64,000 nt of DNA, from contig UBWZ01000016.1 of NCBI GenBank assembly GCA_900469345.1, positions 62,001 to 126,000 on the forward strand, written 5' to 3'. This DNA is from Hyphomicrobiales bacterium. Lineage in GTDB: Bacteria > Pseudomonadota > Alphaproteobacteria > Rhizobiales > Rhizobiaceae. The position numbers and the translations under genes were made by a program. Positions 36,436 through 47,200 of this stretch are shown piece by piece. Numbering within the stretch: the first letter of the stretch is position 1; every line of letters starts with the position of its first letter. The notes below the pieces were generated by a model. That model was not told the origin of the DNA. It did no database searches and saw only the letters and a program-made list of their open reading frames with translations.

Positions 36436-36480
36436 TCCAGACGTGCCGGACACTCGAGGTCCGCAACCGATCTGAACTTG

Positions 36481-36515
36481 AAACCCCGGCCGTCCTCGTG
36501 GACAGCCGGGGTTTT
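36481..36515. terminator. Bidirectional terminator between the MHS permease and PAP2 gene
   Basis: Arms AAACCCCGGC and GCCGGGGTTT extend with GTCC/GGAC over a TCGT loop; T runs are available on both strands. It lies 46 nt after the permease stop and directly after the stop of the convergent PAP2 gene. Confidence 0.9.
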
Positions 36516-37346
36516 CTACGTCCTGTTGGAAATCGTCGAGGCGAAAGCCGGTCTGAACTTTCGTCCGCGATCGGCGACCGACGGCGGCTTGAATGACAGC
36601 GGAACCGGGCGGCGTAGCACCGGCCATCCGGCCTCGGTCTGGCGAAAGAGCAATCCGTGGCGCGAGAAAAGGATGGCGATCGCGAGCGAAAACCAGGCCC
36701 CGAGCGCCAGTCCGGCGATAACGTCACTGGGATAATGTGCGCCGACGATCACCCGCGAAAATCCGAGCCATAACCCCATGATCAGGAAGACCATACGGAA
36801 AGGCGGGGCGATCAGGGCCATGGCGACCATGAAGGCGCCGATCGTGGTGGCGTGGCCGGAGGGCAGGCTTTCATACCGGGAAGAGCCGGAAAAGGAACTG
36901 AAGCTCAGCATGCCCAGCTGGTCGTAAAGGATGGGGCGGGCCCGGCCTATGGCCCGTTTCAGGAGGTTTGCGGTAACGCCCGAGAGTGCGACCGTTAGAA
37001 AGATGTAGAGCGCCATATGGCTGACGAAGGCCGCCTGCAGCCGCCGGCGCCAGGATGGTGCCAGACGATAGGCGATATAGGCTTCTACGCAGACGAGGAG
37101 GCTCGTGACGATGATCCAGCCCGACTGGCCGAAATCGGTGATGATGCCACCGAAGGACCTGAGTTCAAGGCGGTGCTGCCGCGTATAGGCAGCGACGGGC
37201 CCATCCGCCAGAAACATGGCCAGAAGCACGAGGTTGAAGACGACGAGCGCCCAGGACGAGCCACAGCAGATGGAAAAGCTTGCGGCCCTGCCTCGCCTGC
37301 GGCGGCTGGCAAGGTTCTCCAGGTTCTTCGACATTGTTATCGGCAT
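36516..37346 (-). CDS. PAP2-superfamily membrane phosphatase
   Basis: Lipid-phosphate phosphatase-type enzyme with several membrane helices, 276 residues from ATG 37346. A TTG at 37352 is better spaced from GGGAG and may be the true start. The three acid-phosphatase motifs are intact: KRAIGRARP, PSGH (YESLPSGHATTIG) and SRVIVGAHYPSD. The substrate may be undecaprenyl pyrophosphate, a lipid A phosphate or another lipid phosphate; the sequence does not decide. Confidence 0.9.
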   Translation of the reverse strand: MPITMSKNLENLASRRRRGRAASFSICCGSSWALVVFNLVLLAMFLADGPVAAYTRQHRLELRSFGGIITDFGQSGWIIVTSLLVCVEAYIAYRLAPSWRRRLQAAFVSHMALYIFLTVALSGVTANLLKRAIGRARPILYDQLGMLSFSSFSGSSRYESLPSGHATTIGAFMVAMALIAPPFRMVFLIMGLWLGFSRVIVGAHYPSDVIAGLALGAWFSLAIAILFSRHGLLFRQTEAGWPVLRRPVPLSFKPPSVADRGRKFRPAFASTISNRT

Positions 37347-37442
37347 CGCCAACAGGCCCGCTCCCGACTGTCACCGACCACACCTTAGCGGCATTCGATG
37401 ACAGCAAGATCAAGCTTGCGGTCGATGGCGATCGACGACGAC

Positions 37443-38555
37443 CTACTGAGACTGCAGCTGCGCGAACGTCTTGAGAATGGCGTCGCCCATTTCGGCGGTC
37501 CCGACCTGACGGCAGCCATCCGCCATGATGTCGGCGGTGCGGATACCCTGGTCGAGGACATCCGCAATCGCTTTTTCAAGATTGTCCGCCTGGCTGACCA
37601 TGTTGAACGAATAGCGCAGGCACATGGCGAAGGAGGCGATCATCGCGATCGGGTTGGCGACGCCCTTTCCGGCGATATCGGGGGCAGAGCCATGCACCGG
37701 TTCGTAGAGCGCCTTGCGCTTGCCGGTCTTGGGGTCGGGTGCGCCGAGCGAGGCCGAGGGCAGCATCCCGAGAGAACCGGTCAGCATGGCGGCGACGTCT
37801 GACAGCATGTCGCCAAACAGGTTGTCGGTGACGATGACGTCGAACTGCTTGGGCTGCCGGACCAGCTGCATGCCGCCGGCGTCGGCCAGCATATGCTCCA
37901 GAGTGACATCCGAATAGGAGCGCTTGTGGGCCTCGGTCACGACCTGGTTCCAAAGGACGCCGGACTTCATGACGTTGCGCTTTTCCATCGAGCAGACCGT
38001 GTTGCGACGGGTGCGGGCAAGCTCGAAGGCGACCCCGGCAATGCGCTCGATTTCGTAGGTATCGTAGACCTGGGTATCGATGCCGCGCTTCTGGCCGTTG
38101 CCCAGGTCGATGATTTCCTTCGGCTCGCCGAAATAGACACCGCCCGTCAGTTCCCGCACGATCAGGATATCAAGGCCTTCCACCAGTTCGGGCTTCAGCG
38201 ACGATGCGGATGCAAGAGCGGGGTAGCAAATGGCCGGGCGCAGATTTGCGAAGAGCTGCATGTCCTTGCGCAACCGCAGGAGGCCGGCCTCCGGGCGAAC
38301 CTCATAGGGAACGGCATCCCATTTCGGGCCGCCGACGGCGCCGAACAGCACCGCGTCCGCCTGCATGGCCTTGGCCATGTCTGGTTCCGAGATCGCAGCG
38401 CCATGTGCGTCGTAGGCGGCACCACCGACAAGGCCCTCATCTAGCACAAAGTCCGTCGCCATTTCCTCGTTCATGTGGGCGATGATCTTGCGGACTTCGC
38501 CCATTGCTTCCGGGCCGATGCCGTCGCCTGGAAGAAGAAAGAGTGTCTTGGCCAT
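37443..38555 (-). CDS. leuB: 3-Isopropylmalate dehydrogenase
   Basis: Third step of leucine synthesis: NAD-dependent oxidative decarboxylation of 3-isopropylmalate. 370 residues: [20 protein letters not shown] at the start, [12 protein letters not shown], the metal and substrate region [13 protein letters not shown], and [20 protein letters not shown], the decarboxylating-dehydrogenase signature. Lies 107 nt downstream of the RidA-like gene in the leuD-ridA-leuB group. leuC is not in the window. Confidence 0.97.
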   Translation of the reverse strand: MAKTLFLLPGDGIGPEAMGEVRKIIAHMNEEMATDFVLDEGLVGGAAYDAHGAAISEPDMAKAMQADAVLFGAVGGPKWDAVPYEVRPEAGLLRLRKDMQLFANLRPAICYPALASASSLKPELVEGLDILIVRELTGGVYFGEPKEIIDLGNGQKRGIDTQVYDTYEIERIAGVAFELARTRRNTVCSMEKRNVMKSGVLWNQVVTEAHKRSYSDVTLEHMLADAGGMQLVRQPKQFDVIVTDNLFGDMLSDVAAMLTGSLGMLPSASLGAPDPKTGKRKALYEPVHGSAPDIAGKGVANPIAMIASFAMCLRYSFNMVSQADNLEKAIADVLDQGIRTADIMADGCRQVGTAEMGDAILKTFAQLQSQ

Positions 38556-38662
38556 GATAGGTGCAATCCTTGCAGGTTCTGCAGGCTCTTGTCTTCCACG
38601 CCCCGATCAGGGCACGGATGGCAGGACGCTCGCCGGAGCCCGAGGCGGCGAGGTCGCGATAT

Positions 38663-39052
38663 TCAGCTGGATCCAGCGCCGATACGCGCGGTTGCCTCGA
38701 TCTCGATTTTCATTTCAGGCGTCGTCAGGCCGCAGACGACCATGGTTGCCGCAGGACGAATGTCCGCAAACGCTGCCCCAACCACGTCAACCACCACCTC
38801 GTAATGCGCCATATCGGTCAGGTAGTAGCGGACACGCAAAATGTCTTTCAGGCTGCTGCCGGCCTCGATAAGGGCGTTTTCAATGGTTGCCAGTGCGTTG
38901 CGCGTCTGGTCGCCGACGTCGTCCGGCATTTCCATCTTTGCGTAGTCGTAGCCGGTGGTGCCTGAGACGTAGACCATCGCCCCGTCGACTACCGCGCGTG
39001 AATAGCCGATCCTGGGTTCAAACGGTGAGCCGGAGGAGATGCGCTTGACCAT
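38663..39052 (-). CDS. RidA-family enamine/imine deaminase
   Basis: Rid proteins hydrolyse reactive enamines/imines such as 2-aminoacrylate produced by PLP enzymes. 129 residues with the YjgF fold; YVSGTTGYDY, DQTRNALATIENALIEAG, RVRYYLTDMAHYEVV and the C-terminal EIEATARIGA. The canonical catalytic arginine (near residue 105 in RidA) is not obvious: the matching segment reads PAATMVVCGLTTPEMKIEIE, so it belongs to an Rid subgroup whose activity may differ. Nine nt after leuD, so likely in one transcript. Confidence 0.88.
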   Translation of the reverse strand: MVKRISSGSPFEPRIGYSRAVVDGAMVYVSGTTGYDYAKMEMPDDVGDQTRNALATIENALIEAGSSLKDILRVRYYLTDMAHYEVVVDVVGAAFADIRPAATMVVCGLTTPEMKIEIEATARIGAGSS

Positions 39053-39061
39053 GGCGGCCGC

Positions 39062-39667
39062 CTAGAGCCAGGGGCGCTCGGCCCGGTTCTTGTTTTCGAA
39101 GGTGGTGATGACCGCATCGTTCTTCATGGTCGAGGCGATATCGTCCAGACCTTCGAGCATGATGTGACGCCGGCCAGGATCAATGTCGAACCGGATCGAG
39201 CCGCCATCGGGTCCGGTAATTTCCTGGGCTTCGAGATCGACGGACAGCACGGCGTTGGAGCCTCGCGACGCGTCATCCATCAGCTTGTCGAGATCCTCAT
39301 GGCTGACCACGACCGGCAGAATGCCGTTCTTGAAGCAATTGTTGTAGAAGATGTCGGCAAAGCTCGTCGAAATGACGCAACGGATGCCATAGTCGAGGAG
39401 CGCCCAGGGGGCATGCTCGCGCGACGAGCCGCAGCCGAAATTGTCCCCGGCGACAAGGATCTTGGCTTCGCGGTAGGCGGGCTTGTTCAGGACGAAATCG
39501 GGATTTTCCGAGCCGTCGTCCAGATAGCGGGCTTCGGCGAAAAGGCCCTTGCCGAGGCCTGTCCGCTTGATGGTCTTGAGGTAATCCTTCGGGATGATCA
39601 TGTCCGTGTCGATATTGACGACCGGAAGCGGCGCAGCAACGCCGGTAAGCTTGGTGAATTTATCCAT
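39062..39667 (-). CDS. leuD: 3-Isopropylmalate dehydratase small subunit
   Basis: Swivelling domain of isopropylmalate isomerase, working with LeuC (not in the window). 201 residues from the ATG at 39667, five nt after GGAGG; the frame is open for another 138 codons but the family start [20 protein letters not shown] fits here. [37 protein letters not shown] and [16 protein letters not shown] are present. It begins the leuD-ridA group on the minus strand. Confidence 0.96.
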   Translation of the reverse strand: MDKFTKLTGVAAPLPVVNIDTDMIIPKDYLKTIKRTGLGKGLFAEARYLDDGSENPDFVLNKPAYREAKILVAGDNFGCGSSREHAPWALLDYGIRCVISTSFADIFYNNCFKNGILPVVVSHEDLDKLMDDASRGSNAVLSVDLEAQEITGPDGGSIRFDIDPGRRHIMLEGLDDIASTMKNDAVITTFENKNRAERPWL

Positions 39668-39801
39668 GATCTGCCTCCGCAAAACTTCTCGCGGATGCTG
39701 CAATAAAGCAAAATCTCCACGATTTGAAGGGCAGTTTAGCACCAACCGGTACGCTGCAGCACGAGGCCAGCCCGATTGATCACGCGATATCCCGTCGACC
39801 G

Positions 39802-40029
39802 CTAGAGATCGATGATCGTGCCCCGGCCGTCGTTCCATACCCGCATCTGGCGCTGGTCTGACCTGGCCTTGACGGGAACCGGTTTCGGTTGCATGGACAG
39901 AGCCCGCCCGATCGACAGGACCGCAAGTATGCCTGCGACCGCGATGGCCAGCGATGCCGTCAGGAATGCTGCAGCGGAAAGCGCGGCAATAGCCGAGATG
40001 ATGACAAAAAATGCACGAACGTTTTGCAT
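39802..40029 (-). CDS. Small two-helix membrane protein, unknown function
   Basis: 75 residues from ATG 40029, preceded by AGAGG seven nt away. Residues 5-45 form two hydrophobic helices ([20 protein letters not shown], then [13 protein letters not shown]). The basic C-terminal tail ([19 protein letters not shown]) ends in GRGTIIDL. I do not recognise a named family. It lies 134 nt upstream of leuD and is divergent from the CitE-like gene. It is nested in a longer open frame reaching back to 40974 that is not plausible. Confidence 0.7.
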   Translation of the reverse strand: MQNVRAFFVIISAIAALSAAAFLTASLAIAVAGILAVLSIGRALSMQPKPVPVKARSDQRQMRVWNDGRGTIIDL

Positions 40030-40137
40030 GTTCAAACCTCTTTTCACCGGGAAATGTGGGCCCTGCAGTCGGGTCTTGCAAGAGGGCATTTTCCGTGTGG
40101 TATTGTCTGCGGCAGGAAAGCTTGTCACAAATCCGCG

Positions 40138-41043
40138 ATGACCGCTTTGACCGATATCAAGTTCGCGCCCCTTTCCCTCCGCCGTTCGGTTCTTAGTGTA
40201 CCGTGCGTTAATAGGCGGGCACTGGAAAAGCTTCCGACGCTGGATACGGACGCCGTGATTTTCGATCTCGAAGACTCGGTCGCGCCGGAAAAGAAGGCGG
40301 AGGCCCGGGAAAACCTGCGGCAGTTCTTCACAAAGACTGCGCCGGCCGGCATCGAGACGATTGTCCGCATCAACCCTCTGTCGTCGTCCTTCGGTCCGGA
40401 AGACATGGAACTGGTGGTAGAGATCATGCCGGATGCCGTGCTGATCCCCAAGGTGGAACATGTATCGGATGTACAGGCGGTGGCGGATCTCATCTCGGAT
40501 GCGGGAATGCAAAAGGAGATCTCCATCTGGGCAATGATCGAAACGCCCAAGGGGGTGCTGAACGCACCAGCGATTGCTCTTGCAGACGAACGCCTGCGCT
40601 GTTTCGTGGTCGGCCTCAACGATCTGCGCAAGGCAACCGGCGTGCTGCCGGAGCCTGGGCGCACCTATCTGGTACCCTGGCTGATGAAGGTTGTGCTCGC
40701 CGGCCGTGCCCAGGGGATGGATGTCATCGACAGTGTCTTCAACGATTTTCGCAGTGCGGATGCCTTCGAGGCTGAATGTGCTCAGGGCCGGTCGATGGGA
40801 TTTGATGGCAAAATGCTCATTCATCCCGACCAAATCGAGCCTGCCAACCGGCATTTCGGGCCGGACCCAGATGCGGTGCGGGAAGCTGAAAACATCGTTG
40901 CCGCTTTTGCCCGCCCGGATGCCGACGGCCTCAATGTGATCAACCTGGACGGCAAGATGGTTGAACGGCTGCATCTGGCAGAAGCAGAACAGCTTCTCGC
41001 CACAGCCGCGAGGATTGCCGCACGAACAAGGAAACCTTCATGA
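40138..41043 (+). CDS. HpcH/HpaI aldolase / CitE-like CoA-ester lyase
   Basis: TIM-barrel lyase of the CitE/malyl-CoA lyase group acting on malyl-, citramalyl- or citryl-CoA-type esters. 301 residues from ATG 40138: [18 protein letters not shown], metal and substrate region [34 protein letters not shown] with the conserved Glu, and [17 protein letters not shown]. No citDFX genes accompany it, so a citrate lyase role is unlikely. The next gene overlaps its stop (ATGA). Confidence 0.88.
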   Translation: MTALTDIKFAPLSLRRSVLSVPCVNRRALEKLPTLDTDAVIFDLEDSVAPEKKAEARENLRQFFTKTAPAGIETIVRINPLSSSFGPEDMELVVEIMPDAVLIPKVEHVSDVQAVADLISDAGMQKEISIWAMIETPKGVLNAPAIALADERLRCFVVGLNDLRKATGVLPEPGRTYLVPWLMKVVLAGRAQGMDVIDSVFNDFRSADAFEAECAQGRSMGFDGKMLIHPDQIEPANRHFGPDPDAVREAENIVAAFARPDADGLNVINLDGKMVERLHLAEAEQLLATAARIAARTRKPS

Positions 41044-41246
41044 AACTCTACCGCTTCCTGACCGGCCCGGACGACGCTTCATTCTGCCATCGGGTCTCCG
41101 ATGCTCTGAACAAGGGCTGGGAGCTGCATGGCTCGCCGAGCCACACCTTCAATCACGCAGAGAACAAGTTGTATTGCGGTCAAGCCGTTACAAAAACCGT
41201 CGAAGGCAAGACCTATGACCCCAGCATGAAGCTGGGCGAACAGTAA
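41040..41246 (+). CDS. DUF1737 small protein
   Basis: 68 residues: [20 protein letters not shown], then ALNKGWELHGSPS. This is the DUF1737 pattern, of unknown role. ATG overlaps the stop of the CitE-like gene (ATGA), so the two are translationally coupled. Similar small proteins follow CitE-like genes in other rhizobia by my recollection. Confidence 0.85.
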   Translation: MKLYRFLTGPDDASFCHRVSDALNKGWELHGSPSHTFNHAENKLYCGQAVTKTVEGKTYDPSMKLGEQ

Positions 41247-41251
41247 GCTCT

Positions 41252-41689
41252 CTAACGCTGGGCGGCCTCTTCGGCGCTCGCCTCGATGCGCTCCATGTCG
41301 TCGTCGCTCAGCCCGAAATGGTGGCCGATTTCGTGGATCAGCACATGGGTGATGATATCGCCCAGCGTTTCCTCGTTTTCGGCCCAGTAATCCAGGATAG
41401 GCCGGCGATAGAGCCGGATGCGATTGGGCAATTCGCCTGTTTCGACCGTGAAACGCTCGGAAATGCCGCGACCCTCGAAAAGACCCAGAAGGTCGAACGG
41501 CGTTTCCAAGGCCATGTCCTCGAAGACGTCGTCGTCGGGAAATTCCTCGATCTCGATGGTCAGGTTTGCCGTAAGCGCTCTAAACTCCTGCGGAAGGTGG
41601 CCATAGGCATCGATCGCCAACGATTCGAAGGCGCTTATGGTCGGCGCGTGGCGATCCCGCCAATCGTCGGTCTGGTCAATGCGAGCCAT
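41252..41689 (-). CDS. Minimal zincin-like metallopeptidase
   Basis: 145 residues. The active-site motif HEIGHHFGLSDDDMERIEA (HExxHxxGxxD) lies near the C-terminus; the preceding segment NRIRLYRRPILDYWAENEET is typical of the small DUF1025-type zincins. No signal peptide, so cytoplasmic. Substrate unknown. Convergent with the DUF1737 gene (5-nt gap) and divergent from imuA across the LexA box. Confidence 0.88.
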   Translation of the reverse strand: MARIDQTDDWRDRHAPTISAFESLAIDAYGHLPQEFRALTANLTIEIEEFPDDDVFEDMALETPFDLLGLFEGRGISERFTVETGELPNRIRLYRRPILDYWAENEETLGDIITHVLIHEIGHHFGLSDDDMERIEASAEEAAQR

Positions 41690-41825
41690 GAGGCCTCCTT
41701 CTGATCAGGCCCATATAGTACCTGTTCACGATTTTTTCGAGAGAAGAATCATCGGCCTAATCCGGCAAGGAAAAGAATCATCGGGCCGTGCTGTTGACTC
41801 TTCCGGCGGGCTCTGGAATCCATAA

Positions 41826-41840
41826 GAACATAAAGTGAAC
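41826..41840 (+). promoter_or_regulatory. LexA box of the imuA-imuB-dnaE2 operon
   Basis: GAACATAAAGTGAAC is an exact GAAC-N7-GAAC alphaproteobacterial LexA operator, 22 nt before the imuA ATG. A candidate -35 TTGACT lies at 41794-41799. The context is the classic SOS mutagenesis operon, so function is very likely. Confidence 0.9.
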
Positions 41841-41862
41841 ATATGGAAATGGAGCTGACGCC

Positions 41863-42801
41863 ATGGCCCGAAACGCCACGGCGCAGGAGGCGCTTTTTGC
41901 CCTGCGCGAACAGATCGCCCGGCTGGAAGGAAAACCTCTTCCCGCTCTTGCGGCAGCTCAGCGGACGGATATTGCCGCCGGCAAGCAGGCCCTTCATCCG
42001 GCGCAAGCTTCCTTGCGGCATGGCTTCGGTATTCCTCCCCTCGATGCGGCTATGGATGGAGGGTTGCCACTTGATGGCGTGACCGAAATCAGGACCCGGC
42101 TGATGGGCGATGCGGGGGCTGCCAGCGGGTTTGTGCTGGCGCTTGTCGCACGGCTCAGGGGCATGGCTTCGTCGGGGCTGCGGTTTCTGTGGATCGGCGA
42201 GGTGGTTTCCATGCAGGAGGCCGGCCGACCCTATGCCAACGGACTGGTTCAATTCGGACTTTCACCAAACGACATTCTCTACGCAACACCGCGCAAGCTG
42301 GAAGATGCCCTCTGGATTGCCGAGACGGCCATGGGGAGCGCTGCCCTGGGCGCGACCATTCTTGAAGTTCGGGGAAACCACAAAAATTTCGGTCTGACCG
42401 AAAGCCGGAGGCTCAGTCTCCGGGCAAAGGCAGCGGGGCGGCCGCTGCTCATCCTTCGGCATGCCGGCGAAGAAGAAGCAAGCAGCGCTGTTTTTCGCTT
42501 TCTCGCCGAACCGGCGCCCGCTTGTGCGCGGCGTCTTGCAGACGGGTCCATGCTTGGCGGCAGCATCGGCCATCCCGTTTTCCGACTTACCCTGGAGAAG
42601 AGCCGCAGCCCGGCTCCGCTCTCCGTCCATCTGGAGTGGAATTTCCGTGACCGCCAATTTTCCCTCATCCGCGAGACAGGAGACGCTGTCTCTTCCGGCC
42701 AGCCGACAACGCGTAGTGGCAATCGCATTCCCGCATCTGACGACGGACAGGATCGCGCGCCGGCTCTGGGGTCTCTCCTGGCGTTTGAAAGGGCGTCCTG
42801 A
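41863..42801 (+). CDS. imuA: SOS mutagenesis protein ImuA
   Basis: RecA/SulA-like accessory protein required with ImuB and DnaE2 for damage-induced mutagenesis. 312 residues from ATG 41863 (GGAG 8 nt upstream). The core has PLDAAMDGGLPLDGVTEIRT and FLWIGEVVSMQEAGRPYANG, followed by ATILEVRGNHKNFGLTESRR. There is no intact Walker A, as usual for ImuA. Its last 155 nt overlap the start of imuB in another frame, and a LexA box sits directly upstream. Confidence 0.93.
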   Translation: MARNATAQEALFALREQIARLEGKPLPALAAAQRTDIAAGKQALHPAQASLRHGFGIPPLDAAMDGGLPLDGVTEIRTRLMGDAGAASGFVLALVARLRGMASSGLRFLWIGEVVSMQEAGRPYANGLVQFGLSPNDILYATPRKLEDALWIAETAMGSAALGATILEVRGNHKNFGLTESRRLSLRAKAAGRPLLILRHAGEEEASSAVFRFLAEPAPACARRLADGSMLGGSIGHPVFRLTLEKSRSPAPLSVHLEWNFRDRQFSLIRETGDAVSSGQPTTRSGNRIPASDDGQDRAPALGSLLAFERAS

Positions 42802-44263
42802 ACACCCGCCTATCCTTTGCGCCGGACGGCGCGACAATGCCATGCGGCTTACGGCGCTGGACGAGGCCTCGGAGCGATTGGGCCTGAAGCGTGGGCAGGG
42901 ACTTGCCGAAGTCAGGGCCATGTTCCCCGAGCTTGATTTGCGGGACGAGGACGAGGCAGCCGACCGGGCGCTGCTGGATGCGATTGCCGACTGGTGCGAT
43001 CGCTATACGCCGCTGGTCGCGGTGGATGGCGGCGACGGCCTGTTCCTCGACATCACCGGCTGTGCCCACCTTTTCGGCGGGGAAGAGGCTTTGCTGAAAG
43101 ATCTTCTCGGCCGTCTGCTGCAGATGGGATTCGATGCGCGTGGCGCCATTTCATCATTCCCCGGGCTGTCCTGGGCTGCCTGTCGCTTCGGGAAAGGCGG
43201 CGTCATTGCCGATGACCGGCAAAGCGAGGTGCTGGGACCCCTGCCGGTTGCTGCCCTGCGCATCCCCGATACCATGGTGCCGGCCTTGCAAAAGCTCGGC
43301 CTGAAACGGATCGGCGACCTGCTCGTGCTGCCGCGGGCGCAGCTTGCACGCCGGTTCGGGGCGCAATTGCTGCTGCGGCTCGACCAGGCCACAGGCGCAA
43401 ACGAGGAAGCCATATCGCCGCGACGTCCGGTTGCTTCGCTGTCGGTGGAACGGCGTCTTGCCGAGCCCATCCAGGATGAAGAGCAGATCCTGCAGTTCAC
43501 GGGACAGATTGCCGGTTCCCTGAAATCGGGACTGGAAGCCCGTGGTGTCGGGGGCCGGCTGTTCGAGTTGGTGCTGTTTCGTGTGGACGGACGCGTTTTC
43601 CGGCTGCTTGCGGGCACGTCGCAGCCGCTTCGCGATCCGAGACGGATTTCGTTGCTGTTTTCGGAGCGGTTGACTGCGGTGCAGGACGATCTCGATGCGG
43701 GCTATGGCTTCGAGCTGCTGCGGCTCAATGTTCTGCAGCAGGAGCGGTTCAAGGACGGGCAGGCGGACTTCGCAGGCAGACGGCAGGACGATGTCTTGCT
43801 GGCGGATTTCATCGATCGGGTGTCGGCCCGCTTCGGCCGGGACTGCCTGCTAACCGCAAGCCTCCAGCAAAGCCATGTACCGGAGCGTGCCGAGATCTTT
43901 GCCCCGGCAATCGCCTCCCAGGTCAAGGGACACGATACCGGCCCCGATCTCTCCTTCCGGCCGGTCACCCAGCGTCCCTTGCGGCTTTTTCGGTATCCGG
44001 AGCCTATGGAGGCTTTTGCGGCGACGGTTCCCGATGGTCCGCCACAGCGGTTTCGCTGGCGCAAACTGGTCCACGAGGTGGTCCGGGCCGAAGGTCCCGA
44101 GCGGATTTCCTCCGAATGGTGGTTCGATGAGCCAGAGGGCGACGAACGGGATTATTTTCGGCTGGAAAGCGAAATGGGGCGCCGCTTCTGGGTCTTTCGC
44201 AAAGGTCGTTACAACGGCGCAAAGAGCGCGCCGCTCTGGCGCGTCCATGGTATCTTCGCATGA
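42647..44263 (+). CDS. imuB: Y-family polymerase-like protein ImuB
   Basis: Catalytically inactive Y-family homologue that bridges ImuA, DnaE2 and the beta clamp. About 538 residues from a GTG at 42647 (GGAG ~10 nt upstream). The family N-terminus [20 protein letters not shown] lies in this frame; further upstream codons are unlike ImuB. The palm region [20 protein letters not shown] has GDG where active polymerases carry paired acidic residues. The little finger ([15 protein letters not shown]) is present. Its stop overlaps dnaE2 by 4 nt. Confidence 0.9.
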   Translation: MTANFPSSARQETLSLPASRQRVVAIAFPHLTTDRIARRLWGLSWRLKGRPEHPPILCAGRRDNAMRLTALDEASERLGLKRGQGLAEVRAMFPELDLRDEDEAADRALLDAIADWCDRYTPLVAVDGGDGLFLDITGCAHLFGGEEALLKDLLGRLLQMGFDARGAISSFPGLSWAACRFGKGGVIADDRQSEVLGPLPVAALRIPDTMVPALQKLGLKRIGDLLVLPRAQLARRFGAQLLLRLDQATGANEEAISPRRPVASLSVERRLAEPIQDEEQILQFTGQIAGSLKSGLEARGVGGRLFELVLFRVDGRVFRLLAGTSQPLRDPRRISLLFSERLTAVQDDLDAGYGFELLRLNVLQQERFKDGQADFAGRRQDDVLLADFIDRVSARFGRDCLLTASLQQSHVPERAEIFAPAIASQVKGHDTGPDLSFRPVTQRPLRLFRYPEPMEAFAATVPDGPPQRFRWRKLVHEVVRAEGPERISSEWWFDEPEGDERDYFRLESEMGRRFWVFRKGRYNGAKSAPLWRVHGIFA

Positions 44264-47200
44264 GAGAGGTTCCGGCCTTCTTCGATATCGGCGCCAAGAC
44301 GAATTTCTCGTTTCTGGAAGGCGCCGCCCGTCCGGAGGAGATGATCGTCACCGCAAGTGTGCTGGGACTGTCCGGCCTCGGCATTGCCGACCGCAATTCG
44401 GTGGCCGGTGTGGTGCGCGCCCATAACCAGGTGTGCCAGATGCAGGAAGCATTCCAGCGGCATCAGGAAACGGGCAAGGACAAGAGCGAGGAGGAGGCCA
44501 TTGCCCCCTGCCGGTTCCAGCCCGGGGCAAGGCTTGTCTTTTCCGATGCTACGCCAGACGTTCTTGCCTATCCGCGCAATCGCAAGGGATGGGCCAATCT
44601 CTGCCGGCTTCTCAGCCGTGGCAATCTGCGCACCGAGAAGGGATCCTGCATTCTCGAAAAGTGGGATTTCCTGGAATGGTGCGACGAGATGATGCTCGCC
44701 GTGGTGCCGGACTTTACCCGCGCGGAGGACGAGGTCTATCTCGCCTTTCTGGAGGCGGAGCTGGTCGAATACCGGAAACGTTTCCGCAAGGATATCTATC
44801 TGGCGCTCGCTCCCACCTATGACGGTCGGGATGCCTTCGTCCTTGCCAGTTTCGCGCAGCTCGCCGGGCGCAGCCGCCTGCCCTTGATTGCCACCAACCT
44901 GCCGAGCTTCAGCCTGCCGGATCGCCGCTCCCTGTCCGATGTGGTGTGCGCCATCCGTGAACACGTCACCGTTCAGGAGGCAGGCTTTCGCCTTGCCCCC
45001 AACGGCGAGCGCTTCATCAAGCCTGCTTCCGAGATCGCGAGACTTTTCCACGCTTATCCGGAAGCGGTTGAAAACACCGGAAAATTCTTTCGGCGGCTCA
45101 CATTCTCGCTGCAGGAGATCAGCCACAATTACCCAGACGAAAGCGTGGCTGGGGAGACCGTCGCGCAAACCCTCGAGCGGCTGACCTGGGAAGGGGCCGC
45201 AAAACGCTATCGTGATGGGGTTCCAGACGAGGTCAGGGAGCAGATTGGCTACGAGCTCGAGCTGATCAACAGCCTACACTATGCGCCCTATTTCCTGACC
45301 GTCCGTCACATCGTCTGGCATGCCCGCAATGTGTTGAAGATCCTGTGCCAGGGCAGGGGGTCTGCCGCCAATTCCACCGTCTGCTATTGCCTGGAGATCA
45401 CGGAGGTGAACCCGACCTCGACCAAGCTGCTGTTTGCGCGCTTCATCTCCACGGCGCGCAACGAGCCGCCGGATATCGACGTGGACTTCGAGCATGCGCG
45501 GCGCGAGGACGTAATCCAGTACATCTATCAGCATTACGGCTATCGCCATGCGGGCCTGACCGCCGCGGTCACCAGCTATCGTACCCGCATGGCGGGCCGG
45601 GAAGTGGCCAAGGCGTTCGGCCTGTCTGAGGATGTACAGGCCGCCCTGTCGAGTACGGTCTGGGGCTGGTCGGAGGACGGGCTTTCGGAGCGGGAAGCCA
45701 AGGTGGCTGGGCTCGACGTCACGGATCCGCTGACGAAGAAGGTCATCGCGCATGCCCGGCAGCTGATCGGCTTTCCGCGACATCTCACCCAGCATGTGGG
45801 GGGATTCCTGATCACCCGTGACCGGCTCGACGAGGTGGTTCCGATCATGAAAACGGCCATGCCCGGTCGTTACATGGTGGAGTGGGACAAGGACGATCTC
45901 GATACGCTGCATCTGCTCAAGATCGATGTCCTGGCGCTCGGCATGCTGACCTGTCTGAAAAATGCCTTCGCGCTCATGGAGCAGCATTATGCCCGGGTGG
46001 AGTCCCTCGCAAGTCTCATGGACAAGCACAAGGACCAGAATGTCTACGATATGATCTGCCGGGCCGACACGGTGGGCGTCTTCCAGATCGAAAGCAGAGC
46101 GCAGATGAGCATGCTGCCGCGGCTGAAGCCGCGGGAATTCTATGACCTTGTGATCGAAGTGGCGATCGTGCGGCCCGGCCCGATCCAGGGCGACATGGTG
46201 CATCCCTATCTGAAGCGCCGGGAGCTGCGCAATCAGGGCAAGACGATCCGCTATGAGAAGCCCGAACTCGAAGATGTGCTCAAACGGACATTGGGCGTGC
46301 CGCTCTTTCAGGAGCAGGCCATGCAGATCGCCATCACCGGGGCGGGCTTTCCGCCCGAGAAAGCCGATCGTCTTCGCCGGTCGATGGCCACGTTCAAACG
46401 GTCCGGCCGGGTGGACGAGTTCAAGCGAGACTTCGTGGAGGGCATGCTGAACAACGGCTATACGCAGGCGTTTGCGCAGCAATGCTTCAGCCAGATCGAA
46501 GGGTTCGCCGAGTATGGATTTCCTGAGAGCCATGCCGCCTCGTTCGCCCTGCTCGTCTATGCCTCATGCTGGGTAAAGACCTATTATCCGGATATCTTCT
46601 GTGCAGCTCTCCTCAATGCGCAGCCCATGGGCTTCTATGCTCCGGCGCAGCTGATCCGCGATGCGCGCGAGCATGGGGTGACGATCCTGCCGGTCGACAT
46701 CAATCTCTCCCAGTGGGATTCCACTTTGGAGGAGGCCCCGTTCGATGAAAGGGCAATCAATGCGCGCCATGCATCCATGCGCGATGTCATCAATACGCGA
46801 CATGCCGTCCGGCTGGGCTTCCGGCAGATCAAGGGACTTTCGGAAAAAGAGATGTTGAGGAAACTGCTCGTCCATCGCGGCGCCGGGTACAGATCCATCT
46901 ACGATCTTTGGAAAAGGTCGGGACTTGCAAAGGCGGATATCGAGCGGCTGGCGGATGCGGATTGCTTCGGAAGCCTCGGATTGTCGCGCCGCGAGGCCTT
47001 GTGGGGGGTAAAAGGCCTGGACGTGAAGGCCGAAGCCATGAATGCCACTCTTTTCGATTGGCCAGCCAGTGAGGACCTGAGGCCCGAGACCAAGACGACC
47101 CTGCCCGCCATGCTGCCCGGCGAGGAGGTCATCGAGGATTACCGTTATCTCTCGCTGTCGCTGAAGGGGCATCCCGTCTCCTTCCTGCGGCCGGAGTTTG

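Noticed and set aside
41425-41460. parS-like TGTTTC...GTGAAACG near 41.44 kb
   Set aside because: The two arms are separated by two extra bases and the CACGTG centre is missing.
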